17,920 bases of DNA from JBIKVP01 sp044356745 (GCA_044356745.1 JBIKVP010000041.1:1-17920), one strand, 5' to 3'; positions 1 to 6,451 are shown, counted from the first letter of the stretch. The notes: generated by a model from the letters alone, not told the origin. Program-made: numbers and translations.

Positions 1-30
1 ACGTTGGTCTGGTTCTAAAAGCGTACCCAT
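1..30 (-). CDS. IS630-family transposase, N-terminal fragment (10 codons, cut by window edge)
   Basis: The ATG at 30-28 opens M-G-T-L-L-E-P-D-Q-R and runs off the left edge, reading outward. The same ten residues open the ORF at the right edge, whose longer visible part (…EPDQRQELLKRHRTE) resembles the usual opening of IS630-type transposases, which have an acidic/Gln-Arg helix before a helix-turn-helix domain. Only ten codons are visible, so the catalytic DDE domain and the intactness of the gene cannot be judged. Three of the last four codons differ from the right copy, all silently. Confidence 0.6.
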   Translation of the reverse strand, partial: MGTLLEPDQR

Positions 31-96
31 ACCAAATTGGAATCAAAACAACCTTAATAAAAAGATAACGCCAACTCTTCACTCACGAGGGGTATA
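1..96 (-). mobile_element. End of an IS630-family insertion sequence, left copy (continues off the window)
   Basis: Read on the minus strand, this begins TATACCCCTCGTGAG at the inner edge and leads after about 65 bases into a transposase start codon. It is the inverted twin of the right edge of the window: positions 98-11 match 17794-17881 with no mismatch over 88 bases. The inner tip carries TA-TA; IS630 elements insert at and duplicate TA, so I place the tip at 94 with the target TA at 95-96. The family call rests on the transposase N-terminus and this TA, and the other end of the element is not visible. Confidence 0.7.
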
Positions 97-304
97 TTAG
101 AAGAAAATCTTTGAACTCATTAAAAATATGTCGGTTTTGTAAATCAGAGAAAACCGCTCTCGCCTCATCTTCCCATTGCTCTTGATGAGCTTCCCAAGTT
201 CCCGCGTCTTCATAAGCTTTCTTTTGTGAGAGCATTTCATTCGCCCATGCGTTCCAAGCGTCCTTACCTTGTGCAAAGAGGGCGTGTGTTTGTGCATAAT
301 CCAT
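83..304 (-). pseudogene. Broken gene: N-terminus of a probable pentapeptide-repeat protein, cut by the IS
   Basis: Seventy-three codons start at ATG 304, with GAGG about eight bases upstream; the longer start at 334 lacks a ribosome site. The opening, with the run GKDAWNAWA at residues 13-21 followed by a charged Trp-rich helix and then F-x-x-F-x-D-F, resembles the leader that precedes the A(D/N)LXX coils of pentapeptide-repeat proteins (family knowledge, recalled, not searched). No repeat coil follows: after F-K-D-F-L the frame enters the IS tip near position 98 and ends on IS-encoded L-I-Y-P-S-stop. The missing 3' part should lie beyond one of the two IS copies. It could alternatively be an intact small protein, but the shared IS-derived tail argues against that. 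Confidence 0.55.
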
Positions 305-408
305 GAAAAAGCCTCGAAGGGGTTTGAGACGCACTGTGACAATGGGTGCAGCCTTGCGTCAAGGGGTTAGTCATTCCCATCCTTTATTGAGAGCATTGGT
401 TCTAAAGG

Positions 409-441
409 CGTGGATGGCAGGAATAAATCCTGCCATGACGG
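409..441 (+). repeat. CGTGG/GACGG hairpin element, copy 1
   Basis: CGTGG (409-413), a nine-base arm ATGGCAGGA (414-422), loop ATAAA, the perfectly complementary arm 428-436, then GACGG (437-441). The preceding bases TGGTTCTAAAGG (from 399) are the reverse complement of the bases that follow copies 3 and 4. This is the only copy with a loop other than ACAAG. Confidence 0.75.
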
Positions 442-471
442 GTGGGGGTTTAATCGCACGAAGCATATACA

Positions 472-561
472 GTCATTGCGAGAAGCCTTTAGGCGACGAA
501 GCAATCCAGCCTTTTGAAAAGCGCTTCTGGATTGCTTCGTCGTTACACTCCTCGCAATGAC
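472..561. repeat. Large GTCATTGCGAG palindromic element, copy 1
   Basis: The outer arms GTCATTGCGAG (472-482) and CTCGCAATGAC (551-561) are perfectly complementary. The inner arms, 16 bases each (494-509 and 527-542; CGAAGCAATCCAG core), are also perfect, with a short loop between. Palindromes with this core are widespread intergenic repeats in several bacterial groups, including alphaproteobacteria (general knowledge). The right half, 527-561, reappears as an exact 35-base reverse complement at 4870-4904. Confidence 0.8.
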
Positions 562-660
562 GGTTGAGGTTCAAGCTCGTAAACTCTAGACGTCATGGCA
601 AGACTTCCTAAGCCCTAACGGGCGTCGCGCTACGTGGCCGCGGGTTAAAAACAAGAAAGA

Positions 661-693
661 CGTGGATCACAGGGACAAGCCCTGTGATGACGG
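661..693 (+). repeat. CGTGG/GACGG hairpin element, copy 2
   Basis: CGTGG (661-665), arm ATCACAGGG (666-674), loop ACAAG (675-679), a perfectly complementary arm (680-688) and GACGG (689-693). It shares flanks with the other copies but has a different stem sequence. It is followed by a linker (694-725) that recurs with four differences at 4954-4985. Confidence 0.75.
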
Positions 694-706
694 TTTGCGT
701 GTCAAG

Positions 707-804
707 CGCCTAAACCTCGACCGTCGTGCCCGCACTTGTTGCGGGTATCCACGCCTTTAGAACCATTGCACTTTTACATTGTTGCTAAGACGTGGATGGC
801 AAGC
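707..804 (+). repeat. Composite direct repeat, copy A (two hairpin modules)
   Basis: CGCCTAAACCTCGACCGTC, an inverted hairpin, GCCTTTAGAACCA, a diverged spacer, then GTTGCTAAGACGTGG and the first arm of a second hairpin. The same order recurs at 4723-4821 with identical flanking blocks and a different first stem. In this copy the second hairpin is incomplete: after ATGGCAAGC (796-804) the loop and return arm are missing. Confidence 0.75.
721..753 (-). repeat. CGTGG/GACGG hairpin element, copy 3
   Basis: Read on the minus strand: CGTGG (753-749), arm ATACCCGCA, loop ACAAG (739-735), arm TGCGGGCAC and GACGG (725-721). Seven of nine stem positions pair; the two failures are A·C, as one transition each would produce. 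It is the first half of a composite repeat spanning 707-804. Confidence 0.7.
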
Positions 805-807
805 GTA

Positions 808-826
808 GCTCATGTATAGCATGAGC
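808..826 (+). repeat. Stem-loop followed by five T residues
   Basis: GCTCATG (808-814), loop TATAG, CATGAGC (820-826), then GTTTTTC. It has the form of an intrinsic terminator on the plus strand, but no plus-strand gene lies upstream. It replaces the second half of the truncated hairpin at 791-804, so it is more likely part of the repeat mosaic. Confidence 0.4.
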
Positions 827-840
827 GTTTTTCGCGAGAA

Positions 841-859
841 CGGTTGCCAAAGGCAACCG
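841..859 (-). repeat. Stem-loop just downstream of purU
   Basis: CGGTTGCC (841-848), AAA, GGCAACCG (852-859) form a perfect eight-base-pair stem 25 bases past the purU stop. No T run follows on the minus strand, so it is a weak candidate for transcript end or 3' protection, not a textbook terminator. Confidence 0.35.
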
Positions 860-883
860 AAGATATACTTGTGCTAAGCGCAA

Positions 884-1729
884 TTACCGAAAAATCACGG
901 TTTTGTGGCCGTTGAGCAAAACGCGGCGCTCAAGATGAAAGCGCAGCGCTCGCGCGAGAACAGCGCATTCTACATCGCGCCCTGCGGCCATAAGTTCATC
1001 AGGTGTCATGGCGTGATCAACACGCGTGACATCCTGTTCAATAATCGGCCCTTCATCAAGATCAGCCGTGACATAATGCGCCGTTGCGCCAATCAGCTTG
1101 ACGCCCCGCTCATAGGCTTGAGAGTAAGGCGATGCGCCTTTAAAACTTGGCAAAAACGAGTGATGAATATTGATGATGCGCCCCGCATAAGCCGCACACA
1201 CGGTGGGGGATAAAATCCGCATATAACGTGCCAAGACAATCGTATCGACATGCTCACGCTCAATTAAATGCGCGAGTGCATCTTCTTGCTGTGCATGTGT
1301 TTCTGGCATTATCGGCAGATGATAAAAGGGTATCGTGTAAGAGCGCGTGAGGTGTTCAAAATCATTGTGATTTGAGACAACGCCAACAATATTGGCTTTG
1401 AGCAAGCCGCTGGCATGGCGATAAAGTAGATCATTGAGGCAGTGACCAAAGCGTGACACCATAATCAGCACATTCATACGCTGAGCGGTGTTCATCACCT
1501 CCCATGTCATCGCAAAGAGGGTGGCGATAGAGGCAAATTCTGTTTTGATCTGCGCTTCGGGTAGCGCAATGTCAAACTGCACGCGCATAAAGAATAAACC
1601 GGTTTGGCGGTCTTCAAATTGCGCACTTGCAAGAATATTGCCGCCCCGATCCGCCAGAAAATTGGCAACAGCGGCCACGATCCCGATTTTATCAGGGCAG
1701 GAAAGGGTGAGTATAAAGATTTGTGACAT
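884..1729 (-). CDS. purU: Formyltetrahydrofolate deformylase PurU
   Basis: This cytosolic enzyme hydrolyses 10-formyl-tetrahydrofolate to formate and tetrahydrofolate, balancing one-carbon pools and supplying formate for purine synthesis. The 281 residues match the family's usual 280-290. Residues 1-80 form an ACT regulatory domain (S-C-P-D-K-I-G-I-V-A opening), followed from about 85 by the formyltransferase-type catalytic domain with NIHHSFLPSF (187-196) and, near 224, D-E-G-P-I-I-E-Q-D, which carry the catalytic Asn, His and Asp of this fold. I chose ATG 1729 over a TTG one codon earlier. It starts 15 bases after the ureE stop, so the two are probably co-transcribed. Family confidence is high; glycinamide ribonucleotide transformylase PurN is excluded by the ACT domain. 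Confidence 0.93.
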   Translation of the reverse strand: MSQIFILTLSCPDKIGIVAAVANFLADRGGNILASAQFEDRQTGLFFMRVQFDIALPEAQIKTEFASIATLFAMTWEVMNTAQRMNVLIMVSRFGHCLNDLLYRHASGLLKANIVGVVSNHNDFEHLTRSYTIPFYHLPIMPETHAQQEDALAHLIEREHVDTIVLARYMRILSPTVCAAYAGRIINIHHSFLPSFKGASPYSQAYERGVKLIGATAHYVTADLDEGPIIEQDVTRVDHAMTPDELMAAGRDVECAVLARALRFHLERRVLLNGHKTVIFR

Positions 1730-1744
1730 CAAACAATCACACCA

Positions 1745-2266
1745 TTAATGATGATGGCCGCAGCAACCATGCTTATCATGTTCTTTGCCATGATCATGGG
1801 TGTGATCGTGCGCATGTCCATGTCCATGATCGTGGTGACAATGATCATGCACCGCTTCAGGGGTAAACGCTTGATTCACGTGCGTGAGGCGACAACCAAG
1901 ACCACGCAGCGTGTCTTCGGCATGAGCATCAGGCTGAATGTAAAGGGCATCAGGGGCAATTTCCGTTGCGATATGGTGATCGCCCATATGCAGTGCGGCT
2001 CTAAGCAGACGCGTCGGATTTTCGGCTTCAATTCTCACGAGATGTTCAGGTGCGGCTTTAATGAGGATCAACTGACCATCTTCAAGTTTAAGTGCATCGC
2101 CGTGATTAAGAAGCGTTTTCTTATCCAGCGTATAATTGACAATGCGCCCCTTTTCCGTCGTGATTTTTCCCTCAAGCATTTGCCGATCCGCGTAGGTTAA
2201 GTGTGCAGTATCGAGAACAAAAGAGGCATTGACGGCTTGATGGCGGATGATGGTTGTGGCGCGCAT
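1745..2266 (-). CDS. ureE: Urease accessory protein UreE (nickel metallochaperone)
   Basis: UreE binds nickel and delivers it to the UreDFG-bound apo-urease in the cytosol. The 173-residue protein has the two-domain UreE body (residues 1-75, beta-rich peptide-binding-like domain; 78-135, with R-L-L-R-A-A-L-H-M-G-D-H-H-I-A-T at 86-101, where the family usually has L-G-N-R-H) and a C-terminal tail in which 16 of the last 34 residues (140-173) are His, plus two adjacent Cys, a classic nickel-binding extension. AGGGA precedes ATG 2266 by about nine bases. No other urease gene is in the window: ureE sits between a beta-helix protein and purU, an unusual setting. It may serve a distant urease cluster or another nickel enzyme (inference). 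Confidence 0.85.
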   Translation of the reverse strand: MRATTIIRHQAVNASFVLDTAHLTYADRQMLEGKITTEKGRIVNYTLDKKTLLNHGDALKLEDGQLILIKAAPEHLVRIEAENPTRLLRAALHMGDHHIATEIAPDALYIQPDAHAEDTLRGLGCRLTHVNQAFTPEAVHDHCHHDHGHGHAHDHTHDHGKEHDKHGCCGHHH

Positions 2267-2377
2267 TGTTCTTTATCCCTGAAAAAGCGTATCATTTTCG
2301 CGTGTATAGCAAAGCCTGTTCCCGTTAAGGAAGAGTCAAATTTGCGCATTTTTTGATATTTAAGTGCGAAATTCAGG

Positions 2378-3778
2378 TCAATTAACGACTTTATTTTGAT
2401 CAAGCGTAATATAATGCGGCACAGCGGCCTGCGGTTTTGTGAGATCATCACCAACAGATTTGCCATGATCGCTCAGACGAATTGCACCGTCCGTGTGCCC
2501 TGAAATCATGTTGTGAGAAACTAATGTCTGCCCAGCACGCGTGTCATGGGTAATGGCAATGCCGACACGGCTCGCGCGGATGAGATTGTGACTGGCGATG
2601 ACCTCGCGCATATATTTGCCCCAGCCTAAAAGCAATCCGCAGGTCGCAGCGTTTTCAATAATGTTATTCGTCACAATACAATCTGCTTCAACATGAATAC
2701 CCTCGCCGCGTTTATCCATAGGCTCATGTTCACGGCGGGTGAGGTTGCGAACGATGTTGCCGTGCACAATCGCAAGTCTACCCCCTTGATCCATATTCGT
2801 TACCGAAATGCCCGTCGCAGCATGATCAATCGTATTTCCTGTGATGATGTGGCTTTCACTTTTCAAACCTGCATGGCTCGAATTGCCGAGTGTGAGTTCA
2901 GCGTAAAGCGCCACTTCTCCGATGCGTCTGATCTGATTGCCGCTCATCTGACTTGTGGATGAGGCATTGGCGCGAATGGCCGAATAAGCACAATCCTCTA
3001 TATGATTACCTTGAACACTCACGCCATCAGCGCGAAAAATATTGATGCCGTTGCCCCATTGCCCTGATCCGCCAGAGATGTTCTTGATACGACTAATGCG
3101 ATTATCCGAAATCATGGATCCATCATGACCCGTGGCGTTGCGCCAAATCAAAATTCCATTATCAGAAAAATCTGTGATGGTGTTATGTGTGAGCGTGAGA
3201 CCGCGCGCATTAGCGCTTAAAATGGCGGCTTGTGTACCTTCTTTCAGTATACATTGCGTTATGTATCCGTCGCACTCACGCAAGACAATAGCGTGTCCAC
3301 CTCTTATTCCCTTAACGTGTACACGCGTCATCAGAAGTGATGCACAACTTTCAAAACGGATGAGCGCATCTGCTTGTTGTGATTTAAGCGCTATATTCGC
3401 CCCATCAAACATGAGGTGCTCTAAACGGACATGCGGCGCTTTTGTCGCGCTTATCAAGGCTTTATCACCTGTAAAACGCATGATTGTTTCAGAACCAGAG
3501 CCAATCAATGTGGTATGAGGCCTCAAATTCAGGGCACTCACGCGATAAACACCCGCTGGCAGGGCAAGCGCAACACGCCGTTGACTGGCTTCATCAATCG
3601 CTTTTTGCAGCTTTTGGGATTGATCTTGCTGCACATCAGGAACAACGCCAAACGCTGTCACGGGCGCGATGAGAGTTTGTGAGAGGGACGCGAACGGCGT
3701 TTGCGCCGTTGCAAAATGCGGCACACTGAATGCGGCTATTCCCCCTAAAATCAGACCACGGCGCGAGATATGGGACAT
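2378..3778 (-). CDS. Tat-exported right-handed beta-helix repeat protein (TIGR03808-like)
   Basis: The 466-residue product starts at ATG 3778, with AGGGGA shortly upstream; a longer frame to 3817 has no such site. The N-terminus S-R-R-G-L-I-L-G-G…A-T-A-Q (residues 5-26) is a twin-arginine signal peptide. Residues about 40-75 (A-F-G-V-V-P-D…L-Q-K-A-I-D-E-A) are the pectate-lyase-like entry strand, and the rest is a run of short imperfect repeats with recurrent N-x-I and G-N-x-I turns typical of parallel beta-helix proteins. Known members of the Tat-plus-repeat family in Rhizobiales have no proven substrate; a periplasmic polysaccharide-related role is inference. It starts 13 bases after the HAD hydrolase stop, suggesting translational coupling. 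Confidence 0.8.
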   Translation of the reverse strand: MSHISRRGLILGGIAAFSVPHFATAQTPFASLSQTLIAPVTAFGVVPDVQQDQSQKLQKAIDEASQRRVALALPAGVYRVSALNLRPHTTLIGSGSETIMRFTGDKALISATKAPHVRLEHLMFDGANIALKSQQADALIRFESCASLLMTRVHVKGIRGGHAIVLRECDGYITQCILKEGTQAAILSANARGLTLTHNTITDFSDNGILIWRNATGHDGSMISDNRISRIKNISGGSGQWGNGINIFRADGVSVQGNHIEDCAYSAIRANASSTSQMSGNQIRRIGEVALYAELTLGNSSHAGLKSESHIITGNTIDHAATGISVTNMDQGGRLAIVHGNIVRNLTRREHEPMDKRGEGIHVEADCIVTNNIIENAATCGLLLGWGKYMREVIASHNLIRASRVGIAITHDTRAGQTLVSHNMISGHTDGAIRLSDHGKSVGDDLTKPQAAVPHYITLDQNKVVN

Positions 3779-3791
3779 GTCTCTTCCCCTT

Positions 3792-4661
3792 TCACCAGCG
3801 CAATTGAGCCGCAACACCGATTAAGGTTTTATGAAAAGGTGTGGTTAGTGCCATGAGGCGTGATTGATTGATGGGGACATGAGTGTCATCGCCATCATGA
3901 AAATCATCGCGGTGAATGCCTTGCGTGATCAAGATTGCGGGTAATCCAGCACCATGAGCGCCTGCAATATCGGTGCGGATCGCATCACCTATCGCTAAGA
4001 TTTTTAAATCGGGGTGAGGTTTGTTCCAGAGCTTTGACGCAGCTTCAAACGCCCTGTCATAAGCGGGTTTATGGGGTTTGCCCGCCCAATAAACTTCGCC
4101 ACCCATCTCTTCATACAGGGCGGCAATCGCGCCCGCGCATGGATAAAGATCCGAGCCCACATGCACAATTAAATCAGGGTTGGCGCAGATGAGCGCTAGT
4201 CCGCGTTCAAGCGCTTTTTCAAGGATGGGGCGATAATGCTCTGCCGTTTCATTCACATCATCCACCAGCCCTGTGACGACAAGCGCTTGCGCGTCTTCAA
4301 GGGCGACACGTTGCACATTCAGACCGTTGAACGTGGGAAGATCTCGCGCCGTGCCAATATGATAGACCGCCGAGAGCTTGCGGCGCGTGATTTCAAAGCG
4401 GGTGAGATCACCCGATGTCACCATCACATCCCACGCATCACGGGCAACGCCTTTGTCTTTGAGAACATGCGCCACATTCGCCGATGTGCCCGGTGAATTG
4501 GAGAGCAGCACCACACGCCCCCCTTGCGCACGATAGGTTTGCAACGTCTCATTCACAAGCGGATAAACGCGCACTCCATCATGAAGCACACCCCACACAT
4601 CGCAAATGAGGGTGTCATAGTCGCTCAGTGTGTCTTTGAGATGCGTGAGAAAGGGAATCAT
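3792..4661 (-). CDS. HAD-superfamily class IIA hydrolase (TIGR01459-like)
   Basis: This is a predicted cytosolic phosphatase of 289 residues. Motif I is D-V-W-G-V-L-H-D-G at 21-29 (Asp21 nucleophile; Trp23 stands where most HADs have the second Asp, as in this subfamily). Motif II is L-L-S-N-S at 52-56, motif III Lys195 in G-K-P-H-K-P, and motif IV G-D-A-I-R-T-D at 225-231; the large cap between II and III makes it class IIA. ATG 4661 is preferred to an upstream TTG at 4700 because residue 1 then lies just before the conserved fold. The substrate is unknown; pyridoxal phosphate phosphatase or NagD-like activity are possibilities only. It sits upstream of the beta-helix gene in one transcript unit, below a repeat field. 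Confidence 0.85.
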   Translation of the reverse strand: MIPFLTHLKDTLSDYDTLICDVWGVLHDGVRVYPLVNETLQTYRAQGGRVVLLSNSPGTSANVAHVLKDKGVARDAWDVMVTSGDLTRFEITRRKLSAVYHIGTARDLPTFNGLNVQRVALEDAQALVVTGLVDDVNETAEHYRPILEKALERGLALICANPDLIVHVGSDLYPCAGAIAALYEEMGGEVYWAGKPHKPAYDRAFEAASKLWNKPHPDLKILAIGDAIRTDIAGAHGAGLPAILITQGIHRDDFHDGDDTHVPINQSRLMALTTPFHKTLIGVAAQLRW

Positions 4662-4722
4662 GGTGTCTCTTGGTATGGGGAAGTGAATGTAAAACTTCAA
4701 GCATGAAGCATAAAGTTTTACG

Positions 4723-4821
4723 CGCCTAAACCTCGACCGTCATGCCAGTACTTGTTACTGGCATCCATGCCTTTAGAACCACTACGCTATTTTAAATGTT
4801 GCTAAGACGTGGATGGCAAGC
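4723..4821 (+). repeat. Composite direct repeat, copy B (two hairpin modules)
   Basis: Same module order as 707-804. The blocks CGCCTAAACCTCGACCGTC and GCCTTTAGAACCA, and the closing 24 bases that end in ATGGCAAGC, are identical; the first hairpin stem and the spacer differ. Here the second hairpin is complete and continues to 4840. Confidence 0.75.
4737..4769 (-). repeat. CGTGG/GACGG hairpin element, copy 4
   Basis: On the minus strand: CATGG (4769-4765), arm ATGCCAGTA, loop ACAAG (4755-4751), a perfectly complementary arm, GACGG (4741-4737). All nine stem positions pair. One flank base differs from the consensus CGTGG. Confidence 0.75.
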
Positions 4822-4840
4822 ACAAGGCTTGCCATGACGA
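4808..4840 (+). repeat. CGTGG/GACGG hairpin element, copy 5
   Basis: CGTGG (4808-4812), arm ATGGCAAGC (4813-4821), loop ACAAG (4822-4826), perfect return arm (4827-4835), GACGA (4836-4840). Its first half is identical to the truncated copy at 791-804. Confidence 0.75.
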
Positions 4841-4869
4841 TTTATGGTACGTGTGCCAGGCACTCGACT

Positions 4870-4951
4870 GTCATTGCGAGGAGTGTAACGACGAAGCAAT
4901 CCAGAACCACTTTTCAAAAGGCTGGATTGCTTCGCATTCGCTTGCAATGAC
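4870..4951. repeat. Large GTCATTGCGAG palindromic element, copy 2
   Basis: Outer arms GTCATTGCGAG (4870-4880) and CTTGCAATGAC (4941-4951) have one mismatch; inner arms CGAAGCAATCCAG (4892-4904) and its complement (4922-4934) are perfect. Its first 35 bases are the exact reverse complement of the last 35 of copy 1 (527-561). Confidence 0.8.
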
Positions 4952-4983
4952 GGTTTGTGTGTCTAGCGCCAAAACCTCAACCG

Positions 4984-6411
4984 TCACACTCGGTTAAAAT
5001 CATCGGATAGACGCAAAATGTCATCTTCGGCCAGATAAGAGCCGGTTTGCACTTCGATCACTTCAAGGGGGATTTTGCCCGGATTAGCCAGACGGTGCGG
5101 CATGCCAAGCGGCACGTAGATCGACTCATTTTCCTGCACCATCTGCACCGTATTGCCGATGGTGACTTCTGCTGTACCATGCACCACGACCCAATGCTCT
5201 GAGCGATGAAGATGCTTTTGCAGCGATAAACGACAATCAGGTTTCACGACAATACGCTTGACCTTAAAGCGCCCACCGCGATCAACCTCCTCATAATAGC
5301 CCCACGGACGATGCTCAATCGCAGGTTGCAGCGCCGTGATGGATGCGCTGGATTCAATCTCGCGGACAAACTCTTTAAGCGCGGCGCTATGATCACGCGG
5401 CATCACGAGCACCGCGTCTTTGGTTGCGATGACAGCGATATTCTCAAGCCCTTCAACCGCAATCAGAGGCCCTTCAGAGTGGATCATCGTACCCGAGGTG
5501 TTCATCACATGGGCTTGTCCTGTGATGGCATTTCCTGCCTCATCTTTGGGCAGAACCTGCCAGATTGCATCCCATGTTCCCAGATCAGACCACTCAAACG
5601 TGCAGGGAAGTACGGCGGCGCGCGTCGTGTGTTCCATCACCGCATAATCAATGGAAATAGCTTTGGTACGTGCAAAAGGTGCGGGGGCGAGGCGCTCAAA
5701 GTTAAGATCATGGGTGCGCTGTTCAACCGCTTCACGAATGGGGTTGAGCAGGTTGGGGGCATGAAGCGCAAGCTCTTCAAGCATCACATCGGCGCGAAAC
5801 AGAAAGTTGCCTGAATTCCACAGATAAACTTCTTTGACATACCGCTTTGCGGTGTCTGCATCAGGTTTTTCAACAAAGGTTGCAACCGCATAAGCACCTG
5901 ATTCAAGAACGTTTTCATAAGGTTTGATGTAGCCATAGCCCGTATGGGGTGATGTGGGTGTCATGCCAAACGTAACGATGTGCCCTGCTGAAGCACACGC
6001 ACACGCTTGCAAGCAGGCGTTTTTAAAATCTTCATGATCGGCAATATGATGATCCGCTGCGAGCGCTAAAATCATCGCTTGCGAATCGTTTTGCGCGATA
6101 TAAACACTTGCTGCTGCAATGGCTGCTGCTGAATCGCGTCGTGCGGGTTCAAGCAAAATCACCGCATCGGTGATACCAATCGCTTTCAGTTGTTCATCAA
6201 CAAAAAAACGAAAATCCGTATGCGTGATGATCACTGGGGGATGAAACAACGCGCGATCTGAAACCCTGTTGAGGGTGTTTTGAAACGGTGACAACGCGCC
6301 GATCAGCGGCAAAAATTGCTTCGGCATGGCGCTGCGCGACAGCGGCCAGAGGCGCGTACCCGCTCCCCCCGCCATGATCAGAGGTGTCATGCGTAACATG
6401 TGGTCTGTCAT
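4984..6411 (-). CDS. manC: Mannose-1-phosphate guanylyltransferase / mannose-6-phosphate isomerase (type II fusion)
   Basis: This bifunctional cytosolic enzyme makes GDP-mannose for surface polysaccharides: isomerisation of fructose-6-P to mannose-6-P and guanylylation of mannose-1-P. The 475 residues match the usual fused type (about 470-480). The N-terminal nucleotidyltransferase shows GGAGTRLWPLSR (15-26) with the following M-P-K-Q-F, F-V-E-K-P-D (179-184) and W-N-S-G-N-F (198-203). The C-terminal cupin isomerase domain opens at R-P-W-G-Y-Y-E (368-374) and contains the metal-site motif QKHLHRSEHW (398-407). Start ATG 6411 is set by AGGGGA five bases upstream; the frame extends to 6438 without a site. 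No phosphomannomutase gene is nearby. Divergent from the hydrolase at 6529, so 6412-6528 must hold its promoter. Confidence 0.93.
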   Translation of the reverse strand: MTDHMLRMTPLIMAGGAGTRLWPLSRSAMPKQFLPLIGALSPFQNTLNRVSDRALFHPPVIITHTDFRFFVDEQLKAIGITDAVILLEPARRDSAAAIAAASVYIAQNDSQAMILALAADHHIADHEDFKNACLQACACASAGHIVTFGMTPTSPHTGYGYIKPYENVLESGAYAVATFVEKPDADTAKRYVKEVYLWNSGNFLFRADVMLEELALHAPNLLNPIREAVEQRTHDLNFERLAPAPFARTKAISIDYAVMEHTTRAAVLPCTFEWSDLGTWDAIWQVLPKDEAGNAITGQAHVMNTSGTMIHSEGPLIAVEGLENIAVIATKDAVLVMPRDHSAALKEFVREIESSASITALQPAIEHRPWGYYEEVDRGGRFKVKRIVVKPDCRLSLQKHLHRSEHWVVVHGTAEVTIGNTVQMVQENESIYVPLGMPHRLANPGKIPLEVIEVQTGSYLAEDDILRLSDDFNRV

Positions 6412-6451
6412 CGTATCCCCTGTCTGCGCGCGGCTCATGACGTGGCACTCA

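Larger units (their letters stand above)
305..883. other. Gene-free repeat field between the broken gene and purU
   Basis: I see no credible gene in this stretch. It holds three CGTGG/GACGG hairpins (409-441, 661-693, 721-753), one large GTCATTGCGAG palindrome (472-561), a half hairpin running into a different stem-loop (791-826) and a further stem-loop beside the purU stop (841-859). Around 590-660 is GC-richer sequence with no recognisable structure beyond a short GCCC-taac-GGGC stem. An ORF on the plus strand through 303-560 is built from the palindrome and is not a gene. Confidence 0.8.
4662..4983. other. Gene-free repeat field between manC and the HAD gene
   Basis: No gene is visible. 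The stretch holds the composite repeat copy B (4723-4821, with hairpins 4737-4769 and 4808-4840) and a GTCATTGCGAG palindrome (4870-4951), then a linker (4949-4985) that touches the manC stop codon. The 40 bases next to the HAD start (4662-4700) must contain or lead its ribosome site, for which only a weak AAGAGA is seen. No promoter stands out. Confidence 0.75.

Noticed and set aside
303..560. Plus-strand ORF of 85 codons
   Set aside because: It runs through the hairpin and palindrome repeats and has no ribosome site of note; the coding potential comes from the repeats.
841..859. Intrinsic terminator of purU
   Set aside because: The stem is perfect but no T run follows on the minus strand, so I list it only as a stem-loop.
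1748..2200. Plus-strand Met/Ile-rich ORF of 150 codons
   Set aside because: It is the antisense shadow of the His-Asp repeat tail and body of ureE.
409..4951. CRISPR array
   Set aside because: The repeats are palindromes of irregular spacing and orientation in two separate gaps, with no unique spacers of constant length and no cas genes.
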